Of a DNA stretch of 63,433 nt, positions 18,217-25,211 are shown piece after piece. The notes below the pieces were generated by a model. The model ran no database searches, was not told the origin of the DNA, and saw nothing but the letters and a program-made list of their open reading frames with translations. The stretch covers positions 1 to 63,433 of the forward strand of contig JAHBVH010000051.1 in the NCBI GenBank assembly GCA_019637645.1, in the 5' to 3' direction. Each line of letters starts with the position of its first letter. The stretch's first letter is position 1. The position numbers and the translations under genes were made by a program. This stretch comes from Caldilineaceae bacterium. Its GTDB lineage: Bacteria > Chloroflexota > Anaerolineae > Caldilineales > Caldilineaceae.

Positions 18217-20316
18217 ATGGTTGTGCAGCGTCAGCACTTTTCAACCTATTTAATCGCCGGTTTTGTGATTCTAATCTTAGCCAGTACCATCAGTGCGGGC
18301 GTACCGGCCTATTGGATTACCCGCAACCAGTTAGAACGCCAAGCCTGGGGCAACGTCGAAAACGCGCGGCAGGCGACCGCTTCGCTCTTGGTGGCCGAGC
18401 AAAATCGTCTCCGTGATCTAGCGACTATCTTTGCCGAACGCCCTACCTTGCGTCGTTTGGTCCAAACGAATGATCTAGCCGAGTTGCAGCCCTTTGTCAG
18501 GGCGTTCAAAGTCCAAAGCAAAGTCGATCTGCTGCTTTTTTGTACCCCGACCGGTGAACGCCTCGCCGGAACGGAACGGCTGGATCGCTGCCCCGCGATT
18601 GCCCCACCCCACTTTACGCTCATCGCCAATCAGCCAGCGCTTATGGTGAGTCAACCAGTTGAGGATAGTACCAGCGCAACCTTACTGGGCCTGGCAACGG
18701 TGGGGATCTGGCTGGATCAATCCTTTCTGGCACAGCTGCGCGCCAGCACAGGCATGGAACAAACCGTGCTCCTGCCAACGGGAGAACGGCTCACCAGCAG
18801 CATGGTGACGGCCCCGCCGCCCGTTACCGCTGGGGAAAACTTGGTTGTTCCAACGTCAGCGCTCGCACTTACATTGGCCGACCAGCCCTATTATGTCGCG
18901 CGCCTGCCCCTGGTTAGCGCGGCTGCCGATGTGCCTTTCTATCTAGAGGTCGCGTTGCCGGTCGCTGAATTGCTGGCTACCGAGCGGCGTGCGCTCTTGA
19001 TTCTGATCATTAGCACGGGGCTGGTAACGCTGTTGGGCGTTGCTCTAGCGACGTGGTATGTGCGCCGCTTAACCGAGCCATTGCTGGCCCTGACCCAAGT
19101 TGCCGAGCGCATGAGTAGTGGGGATTTTGTCGCGCCCATTCCGGCCTTTGCCACCCCTGGCGAAGTGGCAACCTTATCGACCGCTTTGATCAAAAGTCAG
19201 GCCAGCATGTTGCGCGCGCTGGATGAACGCGCCCAGGCGCGCGACTGGCTCAACAATCTGATTCAGTCGATTGTCGAAGGGGTGGTGACCTTTGATCCCA
19301 AAGGGCGGATTACCTTTTTGAGCCAAGGCGCGGAGAGCTTGTTGGGCTGGACAAGCGCAGAAGCCATGGGCGAGTCGATTGATAAACTCCTGCCCCCCGC
19401 GGACGCAACCGGTGAACCTTTTTGGCAACGGATCCCGCAGCCCGGTGGCAAGCGCCTGCTGCCAACCTGTACCCGCGCCGGACGGGCCATGACCCTCGCC
19501 GTGACCGGCGCGCGCTTGGCCCCGCCCCATGCGAAGACAGCCCAAGTCGCGCTGGTTTTGCGGGATGTCACCCACGAAGAAGCCTTGCGCAACCTGCGCT
19601 CCTATTTCTTGGCGAATATTTCCCACGAGTTCAAGACCCCCATTAGCACGCTCAATGCGTCATTGGAACTGCTGCTTGACAGCACCGAAGACTATTCGGT
19701 GGATGAGATTCGCGAGGTTCTCAAGCCAGCCCATTTGAGTCTCTTGAGCTTGCAAAACCTTATCGATAATTTGCTACAGAGCAGTAGCATTGAAGCCGGT
19801 CATTTTGTGATTCGCAAGCGGCCCGTCGCGCTCTATCATGTGGTGGAGGATGGCGTGCGCTTGGTCCAGCCGCTGTTGGATCGGCGGCGGCAGCACCTGA
19901 GTATTATCGCTGATGAAGTGCTCCTCGATAGTGTGGTCTCGCGCGAGATCCAGGCCGACAAAGGCCGGTTGACCCAGGTCTTGGTTAACTTGTTGGTCAA
20001 TGCCAGCAAATATAGCCCCATTGGCGGCCCCATTGAGCTGACCCTTGCCGAAGAATCCGCGTTGCTGCGCCTGACCGTGGCGGATCGTGGCCCTGGCATT
20101 CCACCCCTAGAACGGCTGAATCTCTTTCGGCGTTTTGTGCGCCTGGAAGCCCAAGACAGCGAAGAATATGGCATTGGGTTGGGGCTTTATGTGGTGAAAA
20201 CAACGATCGAAGCGCATGGCGGCCAAGTTGGTGTCGATGACCGCGCAGGTGGCGGTTCGGTCTTTTGGGTGGAGCTGCCGATGGTCAATCCAGAAGGGGA
20301 GGAGCGGGGTGCGTAA
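18217..20316 (+). CDS. Membrane sensor histidine kinase (HAMP-PAS-HisKA-HATPase)
   Basis: A 699-residue sensor. TM1 lies at about 9-31 (YLIAGFVILILASTISAGV), then a roughly 225-residue extracytoplasmic sensor domain, TM2 at about 260-282 (LLILIISTGLVTLLGVALA), HAMP (LTEPLLALTQVAERMSSGD), and PAS (IQSIVEGVVTFDPKGRITFLS). The phosphorylated His470 is in FLANISHEFKTPISTLNAS. The ATPase boxes follow: N box LVNASKYSPIGG, G1 DRGPGIP, and G2 YGIGLGLYVVK. It resembles PhoR/VicK kinases. I start at the ATG at 18217; a GTG at 18223 has an AGGGAG six bases upstream and is equally likely. Any extension upstream lacks the character of a membrane sensor. It is followed by its response regulator after 61 bp. 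Confidence 0.93.
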   Translation: MVVQRQHFSTYLIAGFVILILASTISAGVPAYWITRNQLERQAWGNVENARQATASLLVAEQNRLRDLATIFAERPTLRRLVQTNDLAELQPFVRAFKVQSKVDLLLFCTPTGERLAGTERLDRCPAIAPPHFTLIANQPALMVSQPVEDSTSATLLGLATVGIWLDQSFLAQLRASTGMEQTVLLPTGERLTSSMVTAPPPVTAGENLVVPTSALALTLADQPYYVARLPLVSAAADVPFYLEVALPVAELLATERRALLILIISTGLVTLLGVALATWYVRRLTEPLLALTQVAERMSSGDFVAPIPAFATPGEVATLSTALIKSQASMLRALDERAQARDWLNNLIQSIVEGVVTFDPKGRITFLSQGAESLLGWTSAEAMGESIDKLLPPADATGEPFWQRIPQPGGKRLLPTCTRAGRAMTLAVTGARLAPPHAKTAQVALVLRDVTHEEALRNLRSYFLANISHEFKTPISTLNASLELLLDSTEDYSVDEIREVLKPAHLSLLSLQNLIDNLLQSSSIEAGHFVIRKRPVALYHVVEDGVRLVQPLLDRRRQHLSIIADEVLLDSVVSREIQADKGRLTQVLVNLLVNASKYSPIGGPIELTLAEESALLRLTVADRGPGIPPLERLNLFRRFVRLEAQDSEEYGIGLGLYVVKTTIEAHGGQVGVDDRAGGGSVFWVELPMVNPEGEERGA

Positions 20317-20370
20317 AGACTGGAGATTGGAGACTGGGGATTGGAGACTGGGAACTGGGAACTGGAGAAG
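20317..20370. repeat. Purine-rich GGAGACTGG/GGAACTGG tandem repeat
   Basis: The whole kinase-regulator spacer is made of short near-repeats of ACTGGAGATTGG and ACTGGGAACTGG. The last unit blends into GGAGAAGGGG, which acts as the ribosome site for the response regulator. Repeat-number changes here would alter the spacing inside the operon. Confidence 0.8.
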
Positions 20371-20377
20371 GGGATGA

Positions 20378-21067
20378 ATGAAAATTTTAATTGTGGAAGA
20401 TGATCTGTCCTTGTCCGATGTGATCGCGTTTACATTGCGGCGGGCTGGGTTTGGTATTCTGACGGCCTATGATGGGTTGGCCGCGTTGTCCACCTGGGAG
20501 CAACAGCGCCCAGACTTGTTGATTCTGGATCTGAATTTGCCCAAGCTAGATGGCCTGGATGTCTGTCGTCGGGTACGCTTGGTGGATAAGACGCCGATCA
20601 TCATGCTCAGTGTACGAGGGGGCGACGAAGCGGTGGTCAAAGGGTTGGAACTGGGGGCCGACGACTATATTGTCAAGCCCTTTAGCCCCAGCCAATTGGT
20701 GGCGCGTGTCCGCGCGGTGTTGCGCCGCGCTGGTGTGGTAGAGACGCCCAGTGTCTTGACGGCGGCGACGCTGACGTTGGATCGCAGCCGCAACGAGGTG
20801 CAGCGCCCCGGTGAAGCGGCAATTCGTCTTACCCAGCTGGAAGTGCGCCTGCTCGAAATGCTCATGCTCAATGTGGGGCAGGTGCTCACGAGTGATCAGC
20901 TCATTACTGCAGTGTGGGGTGCTGATGGCGGGGACCGGACGATGTTAAAGCAATTGGTCTATCGGCTGCGCACAAAAATCGAGACCAACATGGGCCAAGC
21001 CGATCTGATCGAAACGATTCCGAATGTGGGCTATACCCTGGTCAATATACAAGCCGTGAATGAGTAA
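20378..21067 (+). CDS. OmpR/PhoB-family response regulator
   Basis: A 229-residue DNA-binding response regulator. The receiver domain (1-115) has the acidic pair ED (7-8) and D9, the phospho-acceptor D51 ([10 protein letters not shown]), S78 and K100 (DYIVKPFS). The C-terminal winged helix (130-226) shows [25 protein letters not shown] and VYRLRTKIE. It is the partner of the upstream kinase. Regulators of this type bind direct repeats with an 11-bp period, and three such boxes lie nearby (17889-17929, 21133-21174, 25075-25116); that it binds them is an inference. Confidence 0.94.
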   Translation: MKILIVEDDLSLSDVIAFTLRRAGFGILTAYDGLAALSTWEQQRPDLLILDLNLPKLDGLDVCRRVRLVDKTPIIMLSVRGGDEAVVKGLELGADDYIVKPFSPSQLVARVRAVLRRAGVVETPSVLTAATLTLDRSRNEVQRPGEAAIRLTQLEVRLLEMLMLNVGQVLTSDQLITAVWGADGGDRTMLKQLVYRLRTKIETNMGQADLIETIPNVGYTLVNIQAVNE

Positions 21068-21077
21068 CAGCGGGATG

Positions 21078-21124
21078 GGGACGCGGATTTGTGCTCCGCG
21101 TTTATCCGCGCAAATCCGCGTCCC
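21078..21124. terminator. CGCGGAT-family hairpin 1
   Basis: GGGACGCGGATTTG and CAAATCCGCGTCCC form 14-bp arms around a 19-base centre that itself carries CGCGGATAAACGCGG-type complementarity. It begins 11 bp after the response-regulator stop codon and so probably ends or stabilises the kinase-regulator transcript. It belongs to a four-copy family in the window. Confidence 0.65.
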
Positions 21125-21132
21125 TATGCTCC

Positions 21133-21174
21133 TTGTTACACGTTTGTGACTTTCCCATAACGGGGCTTGTTACT
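21133..21174 (+). promoter_or_regulatory. PhoB/PhoP-like box before FMN reductase gene
   Basis: TTGTTACA (21133), TTGTGACT (21144), CCATAACG (21155, weak) and TTGTTACT (21167) are spaced 11, 11 and 12 bp. The same 0/11/22/34 spacing occurs at 25075-25116. A candidate minus-10 element, TAGTAA, begins 14 bp into the last unit's downstream side (21181-21186). The reductase ATG follows 62 bp after the last unit. Confidence 0.6.
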
Positions 21175-21236
21175 TTCCCTTAGTAAAGTAAAGGGCATAG
21201 GCAATCGTAGCAAACGGTTCGAGAGAGGAGCACCCT

Positions 21237-21821
21237 ATGCCAAAAGTCGTTACCATTACGGGCTGTACCTCGCCAGTCTCACGGGCTGGTGCTGTCCTGG
21301 CGCATGTGCATAAAACACTAGCGGCGGCGGCGATCACCCCAGAGAACATTGCCATCCGCCAACTACCTGCTACAGATTTATCGTTGGGACGCATCTATAG
21401 CACACCAGTGCGGCAGAGCAAAAGTCTGATCGAAGAAGCCGATGGCGTGGTCATCGCTGCTTCGGTCTGCAAGACGACCTACAATGGGGGTTTGAAGGCT
21501 TTTTTGGATCTGCTCTCTGCCGATGCCTTCCGGGGTAAGATCATTCTCCCGATTGTCCTGAGTGCTTCTGCGTTAGATTTTCCGGCGGTTGACTACTCGC
21601 TGCAAGCCGTGCTGGCTGGGCTTGGTGCCAATGCCGTTCTCGATGCGCTCTTTTTGTTAGAACGTCAAGTCCAGTTACACGACCGTCAAGTACACTTTGA
21701 TGAACTTGCTCAACCGCGTCTGCAAAGCGCCACGCAGAACCTCATCCGTTCTGTGCGGCAAAAAGCATCGCTGGCACTGTTTGGCTATGTGCCGCCCCTG
21801 GTTGCCATCGGCGCCAACTAG
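21237..21821 (+). CDS. NAD(P)H-dependent FMN reductase, SsuE-like
   Basis: A 194-residue flavodoxin-fold reductase. The opening VVTITGCTSPVSRAGAVL carries the phosphate-binding loop, and SVCKTTYNGGLKAFLDLLSADAF matches the SsuE-type K-x-x-Y-x-G-x-L-K flavin and active-site segment. SsuE enzymes make reduced FMN for monooxygenases that strip sulfite from sulfonates; no such monooxygenase lies in the window, so the electron acceptor is open. The ATG at 21237 has a GAGAGGAGC ribosome site. The box at 21133-21174 and the sulfate-type transporter with a matching box at 25075 support a link to sulfur supply. Confidence 0.85.
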   Translation: MPKVVTITGCTSPVSRAGAVLAHVHKTLAAAAITPENIAIRQLPATDLSLGRIYSTPVRQSKSLIEEADGVVIAASVCKTTYNGGLKAFLDLLSADAFRGKIILPIVLSASALDFPAVDYSLQAVLAGLGANAVLDALFLLERQVQLHDRQVHFDELAQPRLQSATQNLIRSVRQKASLALFGYVPPLVAIGAN

Positions 21822-21901
21822 CGCCCCTTGATTCCGCTGCTTTTACCTGAGTATAGCTTTTTCTCTCCGGTTTGATTGTTTCAGCAAGCAAGACGTGGCT
21901 A

Positions 21902-21952
21902 TTGGTTACACCGCTCTGTGTCCTGTTTGGGTACGCAAGGCGGTGTAACCAA
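21902..21952. terminator. 13-bp inverted repeat between convergent genes
   Basis: TTGGTTACACCGC (21902-21914) and GCGGTGTAACCAA (21940-21952) are exact complements separated by 25 bases. They lie between the convergent ends of the FMN reductase gene (21821) and lutC (21977), where a shared terminator would be expected. The long loop makes this tentative. Confidence 0.45.
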
Positions 21953-21976
21953 GGGCTACCCTCTAGCTGATCTTCT

Positions 21977-22663
21977 CTAGCTGATCTTCTCTAGCTGATC
22001 TTCAATGACGAGCACCTCTAACGTGCGGGGGCCATGCACCCCTTCTACCCGATTCAATTCAATATCAGAAGTTGCCGAAGGACCCGAAATAAAGGTCAAG
22101 GGTTGTCCGTTGCGGACGGCGCGGTCGAGCTGTTGAATGGCCTCGGGAACAAAGCCCACAATTTGTGTCACCTGTACGATACAAAGATGATAATCAGGCA
22201 CCAGGGAAATGGCGCGCCGCCCCTGTTGCGCACCATGATCGAGCACGATGGTGCCGGTCTGCGCAATGCCCAATGCACAGCCAGTGAGCACGCCTTGGCT
22301 GCTATCGAGCGTTTCATAGGTGAGATCACCGGCGTCGCGCAGCAGGGTAAGCTCGGTGGGGAGCCACGCCGCGGGTAGATCCGCCGGGACAACTAGCCGC
22401 TGGATGCCACGTGCCCCCAACGCCGCGGCAATAGCCGGGGCCAAGGTTGTGGCGGTCACGCGTTGGACATGGGCCTTATATTCGGTGACCCGCTCAATAA
22501 AGCGCGTGATAATCTCTTCACGCGGGGATAGATCGTGTGACCGGTAGGGGCGGGGCAGGGCGGCATAGTCGCGGCTCGCGGTTGATGACGGCGCGTCTGG
22601 ACGCTCCTGCTGTTGTAAGGCGGTCTGAATGCGCGCAAGCATGCGCGCTTTGGTAGTACTCAT
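21977..22663 (-). CDS. lutC: Lactate utilization protein C
   Basis: A 228-residue LUD-domain protein, the C subunit of the LutABC complex that oxidises L-lactate to pyruvate in the cytoplasm. Recognisable segments are YKAHVQRVTATTLAPAIAAAL, the LTGCALGIAQTGTIVLDHGAQQGRRAISLVPD core typical of LutC/YkgG, and the closing VRNGQPLTFISGPSATSDIELNRVEGVHGPRTLEVLVI. The start ATG at 22663 overlaps the lutB stop in an ATGA, so translation is coupled. It is the last gene of a three-gene operon. Confidence 0.95.
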   Translation of the reverse strand: MSTTKARMLARIQTALQQQERPDAPSSTASRDYAALPRPYRSHDLSPREEIITRFIERVTEYKAHVQRVTATTLAPAIAAALGARGIQRLVVPADLPAAWLPTELTLLRDAGDLTYETLDSSQGVLTGCALGIAQTGTIVLDHGAQQGRRAISLVPDYHLCIVQVTQIVGFVPEAIQQLDRAVRNGQPLTFISGPSATSDIELNRVEGVHGPRTLEVLVIEDQLEKIS

Positions 22664-24117
22664 GCTTTTTCGCGTGCCTCCCACCATTCGCGGAATGTCT
22701 GTTGGGGGAGGGCCGGCATATCGCGGGTTGCCGTCCATCCGCTCAAAATGCCCGGTAGCCAGGTGATGTAACCAGCTTGTTCCAAGGGCCATTGCCCCAC
22801 TTTCCCCAACTTCTGTGCCTGTTCATAGGCGACGCGATTGGTAAAAATTTTGGCTAACGTCTTAAAGGCCACATTTTCGGGATCAAGCGCCGCTTTCACG
22901 CCGCCTTCATCTTGCTTCTGGCGAACCGCTTCGCCCCGTAGATGGACAAGCACTTCGGGGATGTTGATCTTCACCGGGCAGACATCATAGCACGCCCCAC
23001 AGAGCGACGAGGCATAGGGCAACGAATTTGCGTGTTCTACCCCAACCAATTGCGGCGTCAGAATCGCGCCGATCGGCCCCGGGTAGACCGAACCATAGGC
23101 ATGACCGCCCGTGCGCTCATAGACGGGACAGATGTTAAGACAGGCCGAGCAGCGAATACAGTTGAGGGTCTGACGGCCAATCTCGTCGGCCAGGACATTG
23201 CTGCGCCCATTGTCGAGCAAGACGAGATGAAACTCCTGGGGGCCATCACCAGGCGTAACACCGCTCCAGAGCGAGGTGTAGGGATTCATTCGTTCACCAG
23301 TCGAGGAGCGGGGCAGCAGTTGGAGAAACACTTCCAGATCCTGGAAGGTCGGGACAAGTTTTTCAATGCCCATCACAGAGATCAAGACTTTGGGCAAGGT
23401 CAAACACATGCGCCCATTGCCTTCGCTTTCGACAATACAGACCGTGCCCGTTTCAGCGACGGCAAAGTTGGCACCGCTGATTGCCACAGGGGTTGACAGA
23501 AATTTGCGGCGAAGGTGCGCACGCGCGGCCGCGGCTAGATCTTTGGGCTGATCCGAAAGCTCTTGGACCCCGAGCTTGCGTCGAAAGAGTTCGCGGATCT
23601 CGGCGCGGTTTTTGTGAATGGCTGGTACCAAAATGTGGGATGAGTGCTCCCCGGCCAGTTGAATGATCAACTCGGCCAAGTCCGTTTCAAAGGCGGTAAT
23701 CCCGGCCTTGTCCAGCGCAGCATTGAGCTTAATTTCGTCGGTAGTCAGCGATTTGATCTTGATCACTTCTTGGGCCTGATGGGCTTGTACCAAACGGGTA
23801 ATGATCTGGTTGGCCTCGGCGGCATCTTGGGCCCAATGGACATGGCCGCCTGCTTTTTGGACCGCGGCTTCTACTTGAAGCAAGTAGTGATCCAGGTGCT
23901 GTAGCGTATGGGCCTTGATCGCCCGCCCTGCTTCGCGTAGCTCTTCCCAATCGGGCATTTCACCCACCACATTGGCCCGTTTGCCCCGGATGGTTTGGGT
24001 CGCTTTGCCCATGTTGCGCCGCAGTTGGGTATTGGCCAGCGCAATGGGCGCGTTGCGTTCAAACTTGGGCTCCAATTCGATCAAGACAGAGGTTGGTTTT
24101 TCCTTGGCTCGGTTCAT
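22660..24117 (-). CDS. lutB: Lactate utilization iron-sulfur protein B
   Basis: A 485-residue LutB/YkgF protein carrying electron-transfer iron-sulfur clusters. The N-terminal 300 residues form a LUD domain (VIKIKSLTTDEIKLN; GANFAVAETGTVCIVESEGNGRM). Two 4Fe-4S motifs follow: CIRCSACLNICPVYERTGGH and CGACYDVCPVKINIP. The ATG at 24117 (MNRAKEK) is preceded by GAGGGGG and overlaps the lutA stop in an ATGA. It works with LutA and LutC in lactate oxidation. Confidence 0.95.
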   Translation of the reverse strand: MNRAKEKPTSVLIELEPKFERNAPIALANTQLRRNMGKATQTIRGKRANVVGEMPDWEELREAGRAIKAHTLQHLDHYLLQVEAAVQKAGGHVHWAQDAAEANQIITRLVQAHQAQEVIKIKSLTTDEIKLNAALDKAGITAFETDLAELIIQLAGEHSSHILVPAIHKNRAEIRELFRRKLGVQELSDQPKDLAAAARAHLRRKFLSTPVAISGANFAVAETGTVCIVESEGNGRMCLTLPKVLISVMGIEKLVPTFQDLEVFLQLLPRSSTGERMNPYTSLWSGVTPGDGPQEFHLVLLDNGRSNVLADEIGRQTLNCIRCSACLNICPVYERTGGHAYGSVYPGPIGAILTPQLVGVEHANSLPYASSLCGACYDVCPVKINIPEVLVHLRGEAVRQKQDEGGVKAALDPENVAFKTLAKIFTNRVAYEQAQKLGKVGQWPLEQAGYITWLPGILSGWTATRDMPALPQQTFREWWEAREKA

Positions 24118-24851
24118 GCATCCCCCTCGGTTGTAGCCAGAATCTCGGCAATGTGCATGGTACGCACGCCAGCGCGTTGCCGATGTAGCGCGCCGCCAAT
24201 ATGCATCAGACAAGAGTTGTCCGCGGCCACACAGACTTCGGCGCGGGTTTCGCGTACGGCGCGCAACTTATCACCCAGCATAGCCATAGAAGTATCGGCA
24301 TTTTTTACGGCAAAGGTGCCACCAAAGCCGCAACATTGTTCCGCATCGGGCAAGGTCACGAGGTCCAGGCCGCGCACGGCGCGTAACAGGCGCAAGGGGG
24401 CGTCCCCCACGCGCAACACCCGTAACGAATGGCAGGTGGGATGGTAGGTAACGCGATGGGGAAAATAGGCTCCCACATCTTCCAACTGTAGATAATTGAC
24501 CAAGAACTCGGTTAACTCAAAGACGCGGGGGCGCAAGGTTGCAACAGCCGTCGTGAGCGCTGGATCGGCGGCTAGTTCCGCGGCCATGGGGTAGAAGTCG
24601 CGCACCATGCCCACACACGAAGCCGAGGGGGCAACGATCACCTCGGCATCATCAAAGACGCGTACAAAGCGTTCGACCAACGGAATCGCTTCCCGTTGAT
24701 AGCCTGTGTTGAAATGCATTTGCCCACAGCAGGTCTGCTCGCGGCGAAATTCGACCGTATGGCCCAGGCGCTCCAAAAGTTGCACGGTTGCCCGTCCTGC
24801 CTGGGGAAAAAGAGTGTCATTAAAACAGGTAATAAAAAGTGAAATACGCAT
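24114..24851 (-). CDS. lutA: Lactate utilization protein A
   Basis: A 245-residue protein with two cysteine-rich CCG domains (EQTCCGQMHFNTGY and DAEQCCGFGGTFAVK; also HPTCHSLR), as in LutA/GlpC/HdrB proteins that hold a catalytic or relay iron-sulfur cluster. It is the first gene of the leftward lutABC operon. The 360-bp gap to the divergent transporter gene contains the phased repeats at 25075-25116, which might also act on this operon. No LutR/GntR repressor or LutP permease gene lies beside it. Confidence 0.94.
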   Translation of the reverse strand: MRISLFITCFNDTLFPQAGRATVQLLERLGHTVEFRREQTCCGQMHFNTGYQREAIPLVERFVRVFDDAEVIVAPSASCVGMVRDFYPMAAELAADPALTTAVATLRPRVFELTEFLVNYLQLEDVGAYFPHRVTYHPTCHSLRVLRVGDAPLRLLRAVRGLDLVTLPDAEQCCGFGGTFAVKNADTSMAMLGDKLRAVRETRAEVCVAADNSCLMHIGGALHRQRAGVRTMHIAEILATTEGDA

Positions 24852-25039
24852 AGGGCTCCTACGCTTTGGCGAACGGCGAGCCGTGGGGGGGCTGCAAGCA
24901 GCCTGGAACGCGTTCCTAATAGCTTGGCCGCTTCCGGTCTAGAAATCGATGCTGAATATCAGCATATCATACCACACCTGCGCTACTTTGCCTTGTTGCG
25001 TTGCGGAGGACTGACACCCCAAGGTTGGTCTGCCCCCAA

Positions 25040-25070
25040 TCCCTGACAGGTTTGGAAAACCTGTCAGGGA
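25040..25070. repeat. Dispersed CCTGACAGG palindrome, copy 6
   Basis: TCCCTGACAGGTTT and AAACCTGTCAGGGA form perfect 14-bp arms around three bases. The copy directly abuts the phased repeats that begin at 25075, so it may affect their use. Confidence 0.85.
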
Positions 25071-25074
25071 TGCC

Positions 25075-25116
25075 TTGTTACCACTTTGTTACCCGCTTGT
25101 TACCGGCCTCGTTACC
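25075..25116 (+). promoter_or_regulatory. PhoB/PhoP-like box before sulfate-type ABC operon
   Basis: TTGTTACC occurs exactly at 25075, 25086 and 25097, and TCGTTACC at 25109, so the spacings are 11, 11 and 12 bp. This is the clearest of the three boxes. A candidate minus-10 element, GAGTAG, sits at 25123-25128, the same offset from the last unit as TAGTAA at the FMN reductase box. The transporter start lies 95 bp downstream. Binding by the nearby OmpR-type regulator is inferred. Confidence 0.75.
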
Positions 25117-25211
25117 GCGATTGAGTAGCCTGTGCTGGCATTGATCGGTGATCGTGTGAGCGATTATCGCTGTAACCGCTATCCGCTGAATGACGCAACA
25201 GAGGGACAGAT

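Larger units (their letters stand above)
24852..25211. other. Divergent control region between lutA and the ABC transporter
   Basis: This 360-bp gap must carry start signals for two operons. It contains a perfect dispersed palindrome (25040-25070) and, immediately to its right, four phased TTGTTACC repeats (25075-25116). A candidate minus-10-like GAGTAG lies at 25123-25128 for rightward transcription. I see no second operator on the lutA side. Confidence 0.55.
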
